Shown here piece by piece: positions 17,688 to 26,670 of a DNA stretch of 64,000 nucleotides. Both the position numbers and the translations under genes were made by a program. The notes below the pieces were generated by a model. The model worked only from the letters and a program-made list of their open reading frames with translations, ran no database searches and was not told where the DNA came from. Within the stretch, counting starts at the first letter, position 1. Each line of letters starts with the position of its first letter. Origin of the DNA: CBDANO01 sp965197665 (GTDB taxonomy: Bacteria; Chloroflexota; Dehalococcoidia; Lucifugimonadales; UBA3495); the NCBI GenBank assembly GCA_965197665.1, contig CBDANO010000003.1:62001-126000 (forward strand), given 5' to 3'.

Positions 17688-18000
17688 CTACACCCCCACC
17701 GTTTCATATGATTCCCAAGGCAGTCGCAATGGTTCGCCAGGCATTCAATAGTAGTGGGGGAATAGCTGCCACGCCTGCGCTTGCGCTTATCCCGGCATCT
17801 TGGGAGGCAGGCGCGATAGCCTCAACTACGGCAGGTCGACCAAAAGGGTCAGAACGCCCCACGGGCGACGACCATCAGAGCTATATCGTGAACAGCGAGG
17901 GGTAGAGGCGGGCGGCAGAACCTATTACAACTGAACAGCCCTACGCAGCTCCCTGCGGTCCCACGGAGTGACAGAACCCGCTGGCCAGTCGTATTTACTC
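17688..18000. other. Intergenic region without recognised genes
   Basis: About 310 bases. An open frame at 17708-17905 has no recognisable protein character. Nothing else is seen. Confidence 0.5.
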
Positions 18001-18029
18001 TTGACATTAGTAACTCAATACATTACTAT
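18001..18029 (+). promoter_or_regulatory. Sigma70-type promoter with overlapping inverted repeat (higBA)
   Basis: A perfect TTGACA at 18001-18006, a 17-base spacer and TACTAT at 18024-18029. The inverted repeat TAGTAA-N9-TTACTA (18008-18013 and 18023-18028) fills the spacer and overlaps the -10, where HigA or HigBA would be expected to bind for autoregulation. The GTG start of higB is only 9 bases downstream, so the transcript would be almost leaderless. Confidence 0.65.
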
Positions 18030-18037
18030 CGATATCA

Positions 18038-18316
18038 GTGAACCGATTTAGAAATGACGACGCTGAACGCCTATTCGCCGGACAATCGGTTCGGCGATTG
18101 CCGGCCGACATCCAGCGACGGGCGCGAATGAGAATACAGCGAGTGGCGGCGGCTGAGGCGCTCACCGACCTTCGGGTACCGCCGTCCCACCGGCTTGAAG
18201 CCCTACGGGGAGACCGGCAGGGCCAGTACAGCATCCGAGTCAACCACCAGTGGCGCGTGTGCTTTGTTTGGACAGCCCAAGGCGCTATGGAGATCGAACT
18301 CGCCGACTACCACTGA
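18038..18316 (+). CDS. higB: HigB-type mRNA interferase toxin (RelE superfamily)
   Basis: 92 residues, the usual HigB length. LPADIQRRARMRIQRV is followed by LRVPPSHRLEALRGDRQGQYSIRVNHQWRVCFVW, the RelE/HigB strand pattern with the basic residues that contact mRNA in the ribosome. HigB toxins cleave translated mRNA. The only reasonable start is GTG 18038, because an in-frame stop lies at 18011. Its gene precedes that of the antitoxin, the normal higBA order. The cognate XRE antitoxin starts 11 bases downstream. Confidence 0.9.
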   Translation: MNRFRNDDAERLFAGQSVRRLPADIQRRARMRIQRVAAAEALTDLRVPPSHRLEALRGDRQGQYSIRVNHQWRVCFVWTAQGAMEIELADYH

Positions 18317-18327
18317 GGAGGAAGCTA

Positions 18328-18618
18328 ATGAACGCCCCCGAACCAATACACCCGGGAGAACATCTGGCAGAGATCATGGAGGAGTTGGGCATCACCCAAT
18401 ACCGCTTGGCCAAGACAATTGGAGTGCCCCAGATTCGCATTCACGATATCGTCCACTGCCGAAGGTCCATTACTGCGGACACGGCGCTGAGAATTGGGCA
18501 AGCCCTGGGAATGACGCCCGATTTCTGGCTGAACCTTCAGCGTATGTATGATCTGGACGTGGCCCGGGCCAAGACCGACGTAAGTGCCATCGAACCGCTT
18601 GTCGATGCGTCCGTCTGA
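18328..18618 (+). CDS. higA: HigA-type antitoxin (XRE/Cro helix-turn-helix)
   Basis: 96 residues. IHPGEHLAEIMEELGITQYRLA starts exactly as HigA antidotes do. The HTH is ITQYRLAKTIGVPQIRIHDIV (about 24-44), followed by ITADTALRIGQALGMTPDFWLNLQ, the family signature. It neutralises HigB and represses the operon. GAGGAGG-like ribosome site upstream; ATG 18328 is preferred over an upstream start inside higB. Confidence 0.92.
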   Translation: MNAPEPIHPGEHLAEIMEELGITQYRLAKTIGVPQIRIHDIVHCRRSITADTALRIGQALGMTPDFWLNLQRMYDLDVARAKTDVSAIEPLVDASV

Positions 18619-18649
18619 TCCCTCCAATAATATACCTCCACCATCGCGC

Positions 18650-19935
18650 CTAGCGGTCCGGGGCGCAAGCCGCCAGCCTCTCGGCGAACATTAAAGCGAC
18701 TGCGGAGTCGTCAGGGTCGGCAAGGAGGGCGGCCCAGTCGGTATTCGCCACCCACTCCCGCAGGCAGGACCTCTCAGTCCTCGCTCAGGTCTTCCAGTTC
18801 CACTTCCCGCCTCCTCGATCACGGAGGACAGGAACAGATCGGGAACGCAAGAAATCAGACCGGAAACTAACTCCGCGGCAACAACGGGGTTGTCGGCGTC
18901 AACGGCAGCCATCAGCAGGCTCCAGTCGACGTCGGTCGCCCACTCCCGCAGGCAGGACCTCTTGTCCTCGCTCAGGTCTTCCAGTTCCATTCCCGCCTCC
19001 TCGATCACGGAGGACAGGAACAGATCGGGAACGCAAGAAATCAGACCGGAAACTAACTCCGCGGCAACAACGGGGTTATCGGCGTCAACGGCAGCCATCA
19101 GCAGGCTCCAGTCGATGCCGGTCGCCCACTCCCGCAGGCAGGACCTCTCGTCCTCGCTCAGGTCTTCCAGTTCCACTTCCTCAATGATGCCTGCGAGGAA
19201 CAGGTCCGGCACGCAGCCCACGAGGCCCGACATCAGCGCCCCAAACGCTGCAGGAACTTCAGCATCGGACCGCGAGGCAGCAACGATGGCCGCCGCGTCG
19301 GCACCGGCCATTAACTCGCTCATGCATGACAGCTCGCCCTCTCCCAATTCCACCCCCTCTTCCACTTCTATGCCTGCGATCATGCTGGAGAGTAATATGG
19401 CGCGCCCAGTTTCCGGGTCGAGACATGAGAATAGCGACACCTCCCACTGCTGCGTTTCGCTCTCACTCAAGACTGGCTGGGTCAGCACCGATGCCAACTC
19501 GCCGCCAAGTGCGTCGCGGATGCAAGACTGCTCGGAGGCGCTGAGAGCGTCGAACACCTCTTGCCAAGCGGTCTAGCTATCGACGTTAATGTCGAGTTCG
19601 GCGACGGCGACGGACGGCTCCGGCGTTGGAGTGGCGGGAATGGGCGCCGGCGTCGGTACCGGCGTTGAGGTCGCGGGAATAGGCGTCGGCGCCTGTGTTG
19701 GTGTGGGTGGCGGTGTGAGTGTGGGTGTGGGTGTCGCCGTTGGCTCCGAAGTAGGTGGGGGCGCCGGTGTAGCCGCAGCCGTGGCCGCCGCAGTAAGCGT
19801 GGCCGTGGGCATTGGGGTAGGCTCAGAATTGCTGCTACAGGCGGTTAGAACGACTACAATGAACAGAGCTCCCAGGAGCGCCAGCAACTCCTCAGATGCA
19901 TATCGTGACTGCCTGATTTCTGTCTTCGGGGCCAT
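18650..19935 (-). pseudogene. Repeat-containing lipoprotein gene broken by one stop codon and two frameshifts
   Basis: Read from 19935 leftward, a lipoprotein signal (hydrophobic segment, lipobox LTAC) is followed by a Pro/Thr/Ala linker of about 75 residues and ends at a TAG (19573-19575). The same frame continues at once with TAWQEVFDALSASEQSC. That part holds about 60-residue repeats with the motif LEDLSED-R-SCLREW and SCVPDLFL; two copies are near-identical in DNA with a 186-base period (18808-18993 and 18994-19179). In the last repeat single extra bases near 18803 and 18776, seen by comparison with the other copies, shift the frame; correcting both gives a natural end at 18650. Function unknown; Cys-paired repeats suggest an extracellular protein. 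Confidence 0.75.
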
Positions 19936-19984
19936 GATCAGTCCTGCAAGTGATATCGAGCGCGCATGTAGGCCGCCCAGTCTT

Positions 19985-20899
19985 TCAATCCATCAACCTC
20001 ACCGAGGCGACGACCTCTGAAGCGGGGAGAGATGGCGCCATGAATGGCTCGGCAAGAAGACGTTTCCAGTTCTCCCAGTGTGCGGCAATGTCAGGGCTAG
20101 CGTCGTGAGTGCAGAGTGCAAACCATGCCCGCTCAACCATGTCCTCCTGTTCGAGGCCCTGAGCGATGGCAAGGTTCCGCATGGGCTGCTGCATGTCGTA
20201 TGCGAATGGACATGTTCCATTGAGGTCGGCATGGGGAAGGCATTCAGAACACTCCCGTGGCTCATGGCAAATATCTCCCAGTAGCGTCGGTTTCGCTGCT
20301 TTCTCCACGGTCTGCGCAGGTAACAGGCGTTGGGGTCATCCAAGAAGAGCTTCCCAGACTCACAGACGTCCCGGCGTCGATTTCCCCGACTGATGCGCCC
20401 GCCGCAGTGCGTGAAGTTTCCCTCGCTAAGCTTGACCTCTACCAGAACCACCGCGCGGCTGCGGTTTTCCAGCCAACTCCAGAGGGCCACGTCGACCCCC
20501 GTCGCCGGTTCGTCGTCAACAGGACGCTCCCCGTCCAACTCACCGAGCAGCCCACCGGGCGGCACCCACTCGAAGCTTACCTTGTCGATGGTCAGCCGTG
20601 TGCCAACTATCTCAGTGAAGCGCTCGGACAATCTCTCCCTACTACCTTCCAGAAACGGCAGAAACAGGTTGAACGCGAATGCCAGGGAAACTGAGCATAT
20701 GAGCCGCGTACTCGTGGAGCTTAACAGAGTCGGCGCGCACAACCTGCTTTGCCAGAGCACGGTAGTCGGGGTAGATTCCGTCGGTCCACTTGGCCCATGC
20801 GAGAGGACGGCTGCCAACGTCGATACACTACTCATCCATATGCGCCCTCAGGGACTTCGCAAACGGCGTTGGCTGGTACCCGCTTCTGTCGTCGGTCAT
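19985..20899 (-). pseudogene. Broken PD-(D/E)XK endonuclease-like gene (PGN_0703-like)
   Basis: Three frame pieces join into one protein. It starts MTDDRSGYQPTPFAKSLR (ATG at 20899), meets an in-frame TAG at 20828-20830, and continues WAKWTDGIYPDYRALAKQV. It shifts frame near 20700 into AFAFNLFLPFLEGSRERL and VDVALWSWLEN...VVLVEVKLSEGNF, with the nuclease ExK, then NACYLRRPW and RRYWE. It shifts again near 20240-20290 into GTCPFAYDMQQPMRNLAIA. The order (SSxAFAFN block, D-ExK core, C..C..CPF..QxxRN) matches my memory of PGN_0703-type putative restriction endonucleases. Three independent lesions make it non-functional as read. Confidence 0.65.
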
Positions 20900-20965
20900 A
20901 GATTTCCTATTGCAGGCCGATGTCCTTCAAGTGCCGTTCCTAGCAGATGCCGGCCTGATTCCCCT

Positions 20966-21841
20966 CTATGGCTTCACAGAACGCGGCTTATCCAAATCCC
21001 GTTGCTCGTGAAATAGGGGCTGATTGGCATAGCCGGCATACTTTCCAAAATAGTCCTGAGCCCACATGACTAACTCATCGCCAGTGGGCTTTTCCTGACA
21101 CGGGAAGTAATCCGCCGTGGCTCTCTCCACCCACCTGTCTACCGGAAACGCATCCATCTTGTCCAGCGCGAACAGCGAGATGCAGTCGGCCACCTTATCT
21201 CCGATTCCGTAACAGCCCTTCAGCCGCCGTTTGGCCTCGGCATAGCACACCTTTGGCTGCGACAGGTATTGCAAGTCCAGTCTCCCGTCGCGTATACGCT
21301 CGGCGGCGGCGACTATCTTGGAGTGTCGATCCATACCCAGCCCTAATTCCACCAATGGCTCCTTGCCGGCCTCCAGCACTATATCGGGCGTTGGGAACGT
21401 ATGGCGCACCTCACCGTCAAGGTCTAACGGGTGTCCGAGCCTTGCGGCGACCTTCTCCACAATCTTGCTGATGCAGTTGACGTTGTTGGTGGCTGAGCAG
21501 ATGTAAGCAACCATGCACTCCCAGGGATCCGGTTGGCGCAACACACGCAGGTAAGGGTACTTCTTCACCAGCTTTTCGATCTTCTTATCGCAGGCGGAAA
21601 TGTCAGCACGGATAGCGTAGATATCGTCGTCCAGCCGGAAGTAGTGCCTGAGCAGAGCGTCTAGGTCGGCCTCCTCAGCTCGGTACTCCACACCACCACC
21701 GACTTGCCGGACGTGGATTAGGTTCCCGTTTAGCACTCCGGAGTACCAGTCATCTTTCCACGGGCGCCAGCGGAAATCCTGTGTTCCATCCAGGATTGCG
21801 TCCAGACCGAAGGGCTGGTCGATGATAAGTCGCCGGGTCAT
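20966..21841 (-). CDS. ogg: 8-oxoguanine DNA glycosylase, OGG1/HhH-GPD family
   Basis: 291 residues. An N-terminal AlkA/OGG-like beta domain (FGLDAILDGTQDFRW) is followed by PDPWECMVAYICSATNNVNCISK and the helix-hairpin-helix GCYGIGDKVADCISLFALDK, where the Lys of GDKVADC corresponds to the catalytic Lys of OGG1, and FPVDRWV supplies the conserved Asp. It would excise 8-oxoguanine and nick the strand. Bacterial OGG1-type enzymes are uncommon compared with MutM; its place between two nuclease-like genes suggests horizontal acquisition. Confidence 0.87.
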   Translation of the reverse strand: MTRRLIIDQPFGLDAILDGTQDFRWRPWKDDWYSGVLNGNLIHVRQVGGGVEYRAEEADLDALLRHYFRLDDDIYAIRADISACDKKIEKLVKKYPYLRVLRQPDPWECMVAYICSATNNVNCISKIVEKVAARLGHPLDLDGEVRHTFPTPDIVLEAGKEPLVELGLGMDRHSKIVAAAERIRDGRLDLQYLSQPKVCYAEAKRRLKGCYGIGDKVADCISLFALDKMDAFPVDRWVERATADYFPCQEKPTGDELVMWAQDYFGKYAGYANQPLFHEQRDLDKPRSVKP

Positions 21842-21889
21842 AGAGACTGCTCCTCCACCAGAACACCGATACGGATCGATAGCCTACGG

Positions 21890-22621
21890 TTACGTCCTGG
21901 CATCCTCGGCGTTGGGCTCGAATGGTTGATCGATACCCCGGATAATGGCGATAAAGGGCACACCCGCAAAATCCAGCCATTCTCCCCAACATGTCTCGTC
22001 GACAGCGCCACGGTAATGATCTTTCATGGCACACGTCCACTCAGCCTCGGATCGGAACAGTGGTCCGTCGTCGGCCATGTCCTGAGCGTTCAGGAATCCC
22101 AGATAGAGCAGAACGACGGGTATCCCAAGTGAGGCCGGCTTCCAAGACCACGCAAACCGGTTGGATAGCTGGTAGTGGTGGTCTCTAGACATGTTCCAAC
22201 GTTTTCCTGTTGCTCGCTGGAACTGGGCTGCGGCTTCGGCAATCGCCAACTCAATCCGTTCGTGATTTTTGATGCTATTCGGAGGCGCATTCGAACGGAG
22301 TGGTTTGCCATCAGTGTTCAACTCGTTTGAATGAGCCTTTGCTTCAATGAGAATAAGCCCCGGCTTGCCCATAATGGTGCAGGTGCTGGCGATGTCCCAG
22401 TTCGGCGTCCTCGCACCTTTCCCCCTACCGGGGACTGCGAGCCACCACGTCTTAAGTTGCAATTGTATCTCACGACACACGAGGTCATTTGACTTGTCTA
22501 ATTCAACTTCCCGCGCGGGTATATTGTCCCACGCGCCATTTCTGAGCACGAGCTTCCTGTAGGGTATCCATCTGTCGCTCGGAGATACCATCACGTCGGA
22601 AAGGTCTACCAGTCGCGTCAT
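21890..22621 (-). CDS. PD-(D/E)XK nuclease-like protein, function unknown
   Basis: 243 residues. The core NWDIASTCTIMGKPGLILIEAKAHSNEL places Asp76, Glu93 and Lys95 as a D-Xn-ExK nuclease site. The rest has a long helical stretch (HERIELAIAEAAAQFQRAT) and aromatic-rich strands. It precedes the OGG1-type glycosylase by 48 bases on the same strand and may be co-transcribed with it. Weak AGAGG before the ATG. I do not recognise a named family. Confidence 0.62.
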   Translation of the reverse strand: MTRLVDLSDVMVSPSDRWIPYRKLVLRNGAWDNIPAREVELDKSNDLVCREIQLQLKTWWLAVPGRGKGARTPNWDIASTCTIMGKPGLILIEAKAHSNELNTDGKPLRSNAPPNSIKNHERIELAIAEAAAQFQRATGKRWNMSRDHHYQLSNRFAWSWKPASLGIPVVLLYLGFLNAQDMADDGPLFRSEAEWTCAMKDHYRGAVDETCWGEWLDFAGVPFIAIIRGIDQPFEPNAEDART

Positions 22622-23198
22622 ACGGCTGGTTACCTCTTCGCGATACCGTCCACAAGCAGCACGCAGCGCGGTCGGCTGCCTCTGTGTTTATCGAGTTGCC
22701 TGAACCAACTCATTCAGCCTCCTAGTTTCGACCGACCAATTGAACAGGCACAATCACAGGCTTGAGGAGCTATCCAATCGGGGACTCAGGATTGACTTCG
22801 TGCCGCCCTCGCACAGCAGTGAAGAACACTGTCATATCCTCAGGGGAACCGGTGCTAATCGCAGTGACGCCTCCTGACACCTCCTAATGTAGCACAGGTG
22901 GCACACTATAGCGCTAAGCGGAACCTCAACGTCAGCGAGGGGGCTAGAGTCTTTTGTACCGGTTCGAAGTTGAGAAATATTCCCGGATGAGCGATCCGGA
23001 ACTTGGCGTGATCGTCACACGAGGCACTATGGCCAAGTGGTGCAAGGTTGTTGACCCGCCGGACGGGGGAGGTAGCGCGCTAGGGCGGGTCGCGCGGGTG
23101 TTTATTCCGAGCCAGGACCGCGCAGTCTCCGGCACACCGTCGCGTGGGGAACGCCAAGGCCGGTCGCCCACTCCCAGCCGCAAGCCTCCCCCGCAGCA
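22622..23198. other. Intergenic region, 577 bases, nothing recognised
   Basis: A plus-strand open frame from 22954 enters the ThDP enzyme remnant on the other strand and shows no protein character. No promoter or hairpin stands out. Base composition is visibly less GC-rich than in the flanking core regions. Confidence 0.5.
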
Positions 23199-24885
23199 TC
23201 AGGACTGTATGAGGCCCTCCTGGGGCTGTGTCCAGGGTACGGAAGGAAGATGCGCTTGCAGCTTGGCCCGCGGCAGCCGCAGATGTCCTACAGGTACGTC
23301 AATCACCACGGGCGCCCGGCTTTCCAGTGCAAGCGGCAACAGCCTTTCAAAGTCCGACGGGTCTTCCGCCATCATTGCAGCGGCTCCGAACGACTCGACG
23401 AACTTGACCATGTCCGGATTCAACAGGTCTGTCTCGTAAGTCCCGTCGAACATGTCCTCCATGTCACGGGCGACGTTGCCGTATGCGTCGTCTCTGAAGA
23501 CGATGGTAACCGCATTGATCCCGTATCGGACTGCCGTTGAAAGCTCCGTTGCGTTGAACATGAACCCTCCGTCCCCGATAACGCACACCACGGGGCGGTC
23601 CGGTCTAGCTACCTTCGTGCCCAGCGCTGTCGGAAAGGAGAAACCGACGTTGAACGAATAGCCGGAATCCATGTATGTCTTCGGGTGATTCACCGGGTAA
23701 TGCGTGCGGGAGTAGTAGCCGAACTGAGTAACGTCCCAGACGGTGTAAGTCTCTTCAGGGATGCTGTTCTTGATCGTTTCCAGGATGGGGTACTGTGGCT
23801 CCTTGAGCCTGATGTCGTAGTATGCGATCAAGCGCTTGGCCGCTTTCACCGCGTTCGCCGGCGACGACCGCTCTCCCGCTCCGGCCTCTATCAGGAAGGG
23901 GATCAAGGTCTCGATAGTCGCTCTGGCGTCGCCATGCAACGGGATGGTGTTGGACTGGACCCTCGTGAGTTCGGCGTCGTCTATATTGACGTTGACGAGA
24001 GTAGACGACTCTCCCGCCGGATTCCCCAGCGAAAACCGCGAGCCGATGCCTATGACCGCGTCGGCGGACTGCATCACCTCATAGAGTTGGTTCATCTCAT
24101 GCCTTTCACCTACGGGGCTCAGGCAAGACCCGTAGCATAGCGGATGGCTGTCCGGTAAGGCTCCCTTGCCGCCGCCGGACGTGACCACCGGTGTTTTGTC
24201 GCTTCGGCCAGTTGTACGAGGGCTTCTTCCGCGTCGGATAGCGCCACGCCCCCGCCGGCGAATATAAGGGGCAACTTGGCTTGAGCGATGACGTGGGAGC
24301 CCTCCGCAGGTCTTCCGGACTCGGCACTATTCGCGAGACGGGGGCCGGGTCCCGCAGATGCGCTTCCTCACGCTCTACCTCGACCTCCGGCGGCGCCTCG
24401 AGCAGAACCGGACGAGGACGGCCTGTGCGCATCTGCCTGAACGCTTCTGTCACAGCGTCGGGGACTTCCCTGGGCCTGAACACCTGCCGTCGCCACTTGG
24501 TCACCGGGCGCACGGTTTCCGGCTGGTTCTCTACCTCGTGATAGGCGCCAAGGCCCTTGCCGACCTGGTCCCGTGGGATCTGGGCGGCAATCAGAAGCAC
24601 GGGCGAGGAGCGGGAGTATGCAGTGGCCAGGCCGGAAGCGGCATTGTAGACGGCCGCGCCGGGGACCGCCAACGCTACTCCGGGTTTCCCCGTCGCCCGA
24701 GCGTAGCCGTCGGCCATGTGGGTCGCGCCTGCTTCGTGGCGAGTCGTGATCAAGCGGATGCCCGGCTCGTCCCGCAGCGCCGCAATTATCCCGGACATGT
24801 GTATGCCCGGTATTCCGAATACGACCTCGACGCCTTCCCGCACGAGTGACTTGACGAGGGCTTCACCCCCACTCATCTTGACCAT
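23199..24885 (-). pseudogene. Thiamine-diphosphate-dependent acetolactate synthase-like enzyme, twice frameshifted
   Basis: The first part (ATG 24885) reads GGEALVKSLVREGVEVVFGIPG and RHEAGATHMADGYARATGKPG, with the ThDP-activating Glu of this superfamily. Near 24300 the frame changes into QAKLPLIFAGGGVALSDAEEALVQLAEAT, and near 24195, where one A appears to be missing from an A run, it changes again into PVVTSGGGKGALPDSHPL. The remainder is intact: a central domain and the ThDP-binding GDGGFMFNATELSTAVRYG, then FRDDAYGNVARD. Together they make a full-length protein of about 560 residues of the acetolactate synthase/benzoylformate decarboxylase type. As it stands it cannot be made from one frame. 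Confidence 0.75.
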
Positions 24886-25300
24886 GTTTCACCCATCCAT
24901 ATGGACAGACTCGGAAGTTTCTCTTCCGGCGGCCCGGCTAAGGCGCTCCGGTCCCTCCACCGATCACGATGACCTGTCCACAGGGCTGTTCCTTCCTCAA
25001 GGCCGCGCCATGTGCTCCGTGCGTACGGCTACGCGCCAGAGGCTAGGAAGTTTGAGACAAACTATGCCAGCCGGCCTGTGGCCGTGTCACAAAAAATCGA
25101 GGGATGCACGTACGAGAACGCCGGCGACAGACGACGCCTCAAGTGTGGTCGTCGCGGGGCCGGACATGCCTTCGCCTGACGGTGCGGGACCGGCCTGCGA
25201 TTACGTATCCAGAACGAACCTCAAAGTGAAGATTCTAGCTTTTGTACAGCTTGGTGGGCCTACGGCCTAACAAAAAGACCTCGGCGTTGATGATAGGCCT
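24886..25300. other. Intergenic region, 415 bases, nothing recognised
   Basis: No open frame with protein character on either strand and no clear promoter or terminator. Confidence 0.5.
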
Positions 25301-25669
25301 CTACGCTGTTAAATCGTGATCAAGAGCGGGCTTCCCCCAGATCAGCACCAGCTTCAACGGCACGTCCCCGGTGTTACGGAAGCCGTGGTCGCATCCTGGC
25401 GGGGCCAGGACCGCGTCGCCTGCGGCGACCGGGACCTCCGTGCCGTCCGCCCACATCACACCGCTACCGGCCACGAAGTAGTACACCTCCTCGAGGTCGT
25501 CGTGGGTATGGGACCCTTCGCTGACACCCGGGTCCAACTCCCATACCTGCATGTTTATCGGTAGTCGGCTCTGCTCCGAGAAAAATGGATGGTACCTTAT
25601 GCTCCCGTCGCCGTCGTAGACTCTTTCGTACTCTTTGCCCTCCGTAGAATCGGTCTCTTTCCAGTACAT
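25301..25669 (-). CDS. Small cupin-domain protein
   Basis: 122 residues forming a single cupin barrel. Motif 1 is HTHDDLEEVYYFVAGSG (His, His, Glu metal ligands with spacing G-x5-HxH-x3-4-E-x6-G), and motif 2 is GDAVLAPPGCDHGFRNTGD with the fourth His. These bind a divalent metal and act as isomerases, dioxygenases or sugar-processing enzymes; no substrate can be named. GGAGG upstream of ATG 25669. Confidence 0.85.
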   Translation of the reverse strand: MYWKETDSTEGKEYERVYDGDGSIRYHPFFSEQSRLPINMQVWELDPGVSEGSHTHDDLEEVYYFVAGSGVMWADGTEVPVAAGDAVLAPPGCDHGFRNTGDVPLKLVLIWGKPALDHDLTA

Positions 25670-25858
25670 TACGCGCCCTCCTCAAGAGCTAAGGTACTCC
25701 CCGCGGACAACATAACGAGGACCGCGGTGACGCCTTGCGGCCTTCATGCCGCCGTCTACGAAACTAACGAATCTCAAGAGCTCTGTCAAACAGCAGCTCG
25801 GGAGCGCCTCCTTATACGGCTTCCGGCGAACGAGGTATTACACCGATACATCCGGCGC

Positions 25859-25987
25859 CTACTGCAACGCCCCATGTGCAAGCCGCCTAAACCTGCCCTG
25901 AGCCTGGATCAGTTCTTTGTTGGGAATGGCCTCCACCAGGGGCTGGATCAGTCGCCATAGTTCATCGTCTACCAATGATTTCGCCAT
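25859..25987 (-). pseudogene. IS5-like transposase N-terminal remnant
   Basis: 42 codons, MAKSLVDDELWRLIQPLVE then a stop. The opening matches the start of IS5-family transposases of the DUF4096 type (MAKPLVDDELWxLIEPLLP). The rest of the transposase and the element ends are absent. A GAGGGG ribosome site is retained. Beyond it, 25670-26052 holds nothing else. Confidence 0.4.
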
Positions 25988-26052
25988 CAACTTCCCCTCC
26001 TCACAAGGGAAAGCTACAGCCAACCAACCCAAAATCCCAAGATAACCTCACG

Positions 26053-26478
26053 TCATATTGTTAGAGGTTCCAAGGAACTTGCACAGGTTCTCGGCGAGAC
26101 TCCCCTTCCTCTCATACCCTTCAGGCGGACGGCGGGCAGCCTGTTGAGCGTCCGGTTGCGCGGGTCCACCTCTATGCCCACCGACTCCAGTGCGGTCACG
26201 CCGAGCAGCGGTTCCGATTCCGGTTCGCCGAAAACGATGGTTGCGCCGACGAACTCCCCCATGAACTCCACCTGCGCGGCGGTGATGCCCAATCGGGCTT
26301 GGCTTCCGTCTGCCAGTTCGTACACCCGGTAACCCGTGGGACTGAGGCCGATGGACTCCAGATGCTGCCGTGGAACAAGGCAATCCGTGGCGCCCGTGTC
26401 CACCAAGAAGAGCCCTTCCCAGACTCTTTCCGGCTCTCCCAGGTTCCGTATGCCAACGGTCACGTGTATTGCGCCCAT
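26053..26478 (-). CDS. Clan AA (retropepsin-like) aspartic protease family protein
   Basis: 141 residues. LFLVDTGATDCLVP carries the catalytic D-T/S-G triad (Asp27-Thr-Gly) in the characteristic flap-preceding strand, followed by FGEPESEPLLGVTALESVGIEVDPRNRTL, the second retropepsin-like hairpin. Such single-domain bacterial proteins would act as dimers; biological roles are largely unknown. The last 25 residues after LNRLPAVRL look like a non-conserved extension. A GGGAGG site supports ATG 26478. A small frame ends 21 bases upstream. Confidence 0.78.
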   Translation of the reverse strand: MGAIHVTVGIRNLGEPERVWEGLFLVDTGATDCLVPRQHLESIGLSPTGYRVYELADGSQARLGITAAQVEFMGEFVGATIVFGEPESEPLLGVTALESVGIEVDPRNRTLNRLPAVRLKGMRGRGVSPRTCASSLEPLTI

Positions 26479-26499
26479 TTCTTTGCCTCCCGGCCTATG

Positions 26500-26670
26500 T
26501 CACATTAGCATACCCGCATCACGGGTAAGCGTACACCCTTCCCGCCCCATGCGGTGCTTGATGTAGTAGTTGATTAGGCGCACCACGATGTCCATCGTCT
26601 GCCCCGCCTCCAACTCCGAGCTGGCAAACGCCGCCCTGTCGCCGGGCTGCACCGTTGTCGTTATGGGCAA
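26500..26670 (-). CDS. Possible small protein upstream of the aspartic protease
   Basis: 56 codons from a TTG, with a coherent central stretch FASSELEAGQTMDIVVRLINYYIKHR that looks helical and protein-like. It ends 21 bases before the aspartic protease gene on the same strand. No ribosome site is evident before the TTG, so it could equally be the C-terminal remnant of a longer gene. Not recognised. Confidence 0.25.
   Translation of the reverse strand: MPITTTVQPGDRAAFASSELEAGQTMDIVVRLINYYIKHRMGREGCTLTRDAGMLM

Noticed and set aside
17708..17905. Open frame of 65 codons after the nuclease-like gene
   Set aside because: No ribosome site, no recognised motif and biased composition.
22954..23439. 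Plus-strand frame of 161 codons
   Set aside because: Its 3' half is antisense to the conserved ThDP enzyme; the 5' half shows no conserved features.
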